Translations under genes and position numbers: made by a program
DNA from: Betaproteobacteria bacterium
GTDB taxonomy: Bacteria > Pseudomonadota > Gammaproteobacteria > Burkholderiales > Casimicrobiaceae
Reading direction: 5' to 3'
NCBI GenBank assembly: GCA_005889025.1
Contig: VBCZ01000199.1
Location: forward strand, 1 to 6,917
Length of the DNA: 6,917 nt
Notes under the pieces: generated by a model
Databases searched by the model: none
The model's input: only the letters and a program-made list of their open reading frames with translations
Told to the model about the DNA's origin: nothing
In this document: one piece after another, positions 5,764 to 6,917 of the stretch
Layout: each line of letters opens with the position of its first letter
Numbering within the stretch: the stretch's first letter is position 1

Positions 5764-6759
5764 GAATCGGCGGTCGCCGGCGCCGACGGATGCTTTTCCA
5801 ACCACTCTGCGAGAGCATAGACAAGCTCGCGGCAACCCTCGCCGGTGATCGCGGCAATCGTAAAGACAGGCCCCTTCCATCGAAACGATTTGACGAAGGC
5901 CTCGATTCGTTGCCCCCGCTCTTCGGCCGGAACGAGGTCGATTTTGTTCAGTACGAGCCAGCGCGGCTTGTCGTACAGGGCTTGGTCGTAACGCTGCAAT
6001 TCCTTGACGATGGCGCGCGCATCCGCGACCGGATCGCTCTGGCCGTCAAACGGCGCCACGTCGACGAGATGCAGCAACAGGCGCGTTCGCTGCAAGTGGC
6101 GGAGGAATTGATGTCCGAGACCGGCGCCGTCGGCGGCGCCTTCGATCAGCCCCGGCACGTCGGCGACGACGAAGCTTCTGTTTTCATCCACGCGTACGAC
6201 GCCGAGATGGGGAGCGAGCGTGGTGAATGGATAATCCGCGACCTTGGGGCGCGCCGCCGAGATCGCGCGGATCAGCGTGGATTTGCCGGCGTTGGGAAGG
6301 CCGAGCAATCCGACATCGGCAAGCACGCGCAGCTCCAGACGCAGCCGGCGCTGTACGCCTTGTTCCCCGGGTGTCGATTGCCGCGGCGCACGATTCGTGC
6401 TCGACTTGAAATGCAAGTTGCCCAGGCCGCCCTTGCCGCCCTGCGCCAGCAGCGCCACTGTCTGCATCGGTGATCATGGTTCCTACGGGCATGCGCAGGA
6501 CGATGTCTTCGGCGCCCCGCCCGTACTTGTCGGCGCCGCGTCCATGCTCGCCTCGTTTGGCACGATGAATGCGCGCATAGCGATAATCGATGAGCGTGTT
6601 GATGTTTTCGTCGGCGATCGCCCAGATGCTGCCGCCGCGCCCGCCGTCGCCGCCGTCCGGGCCGCCGCGCGGAACGTATTTCTCCCGTCTGAAAGAGACC
6701 ACTCCGTTGCCTCCGTCGCCGGCAATCACCTCTATAGTCGCTTCGTCGAAAAATCTCAT
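5754..6759 (-). pseudogene. obgE: GTPase ObgE/CgtA, frame broken by a short internal deletion
   Basis: ObgE is a ribosome-associated GTPase that acts in large-subunit assembly and stress control, and is normally essential. The first piece, from ATG 6759, is the Gly-rich Obg fold: MRFFDEATIEVIAGDGGNGV, GGPDGGDGGRGGS (32-44), NINTLIDYRYARIHRA and LRMPVGTMITDAD, ending near residue 100. This frame then drifts into nonsense and stops at 6184. The second piece, open from 6467 to 5754, resumes with VALLAQGGKGGLGN and holds the whole GTPase domain: G1 GLPNAGKST, G2 DYPFTTL, G3 DVPGLIEGA, G4 NKIDL, G5 region TGEG. Compared with E. coli Obg as I recall it, about 13-14 residues (a TGExxxDxxxxGQ-type stretch) are missing at the junction, some 41 bases. 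The C terminus is short, without an acidic tail. A repaired gene would encode about 348 residues. Sequence or assembly error is at least as likely as a real null allele. Confidence 0.85.
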
Positions 6760-6917
6760 CGTGAAGCCATGCTATTGCGAACGAAGAGAACGAAGCGCTC
6801 GGTGTCGTCGCCGCGTCGGCGACCTTCCCATGCTTTTTGCCATGCCGAATCGGGTGGTTCGGCGGACTCGTCGCGCGCGACCTGAACGAGCAGCGCGCCG
6901 CAGCTTGCCGCGGCCGG
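6756..6917 (-). CDS. Unrecognised protein, C-terminal 53 codons only
   Basis: A frame open from the right edge ends at a TGA that overlaps the obgE ATG as ATGA, a layout typical of coupled genes in one operon. The visible tail has a protein-like composition, with hydrophobic patches (ALLVQVA, RFVLFVRN), mixed charge (DESAEPPDSAWQKAWEGRRR) and mostly G or C in third codon positions. The other two frames on this strand are Arg/Ser/Pro-rich. I do not recognise a family. It is not ribosomal protein L27, which usually precedes obgE in relatives. Since the fragment is short, a chance open frame is possible. If real, obgE here is cotranscribed with a different upstream gene from the usual rplU-rpmA pair. 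Confidence 0.4.
   Translation of the reverse strand, partial: PAAASCGALLVQVARDESAEPPDSAWQKAWEGRRRGDDTERFVLFVRNSMASR

Noticed and set aside
4914..6473. A 519-codon open frame on the + strand across proB and obgE
   Set aside because: It lies antisense to two recognised genes, crosses their boundary, and has no family motif. Long antisense frames are common in GC-rich DNA because stop codons are rare in that register.
6620..6670. GC-rich run of repeated CCGCC units that resembles a simple repeat
   Set aside because: On the - strand it encodes the Gly-rich GGPDGGDGGRGGS loop of the Obg fold, so coding constraint explains it.

Overview
The window is GC-rich, densely coding chromosomal DNA. The adjacent obgE and proB with rppH nearby, together with protein signatures of Obg, ProB and RppH, suggest a betaproteobacterium. 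This is inference from remembered gene order and family sequences; no search was run. I see no tRNA, rRNA, CRISPR array, insertion sequence or phage gene, and I do not find a convincing undescribed system.

Left part, + strand (1-3208): the 3' end of a BON-domain lipoprotein gene, a small CsbD-like gene with a GTG start (451-624), a strong GC hairpin (627-651), then a soluble histidine kinase (from 845). A response-regulator receiver domain (1624-1989) follows in a different frame; the two look like a single hybrid kinase split by one missing base near a run of five G. After a perfect 8-bp hairpin comes an HtrA-type serine protease with a PDZ domain and no recognisable signal peptide (2087-3208). 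BON, CsbD, a two-component system and HtrA all fit an envelope or general stress theme, but the functional link is inferred.

Middle: rppH (3293-3850, + strand), an mRNA 5'-end pyrophosphohydrolase, converges on a five-helix Yip1-family membrane protein (3949-4524, - strand). A hairpin lies between them. The Yip1 gene has an excellent ribosome binding site and a plausible sigma-70 promoter of its own.

Right part, - strand (4623-6917): an unrecognised reading frame enters from the right edge and its stop overlaps the obgE start as ATGA. Next come obgE (5754-6759) and proB (4623-5753), whose TTG start directly follows the obgE stop. obgE is disrupted: an inferred deletion of about 41 bases, not a multiple of three, sits between the Obg fold and the GTPase domain. 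Because Obg is normally essential, and the kinase/receiver junction carries another frame break, sequence or assembly error must be considered for both before any biological reading.
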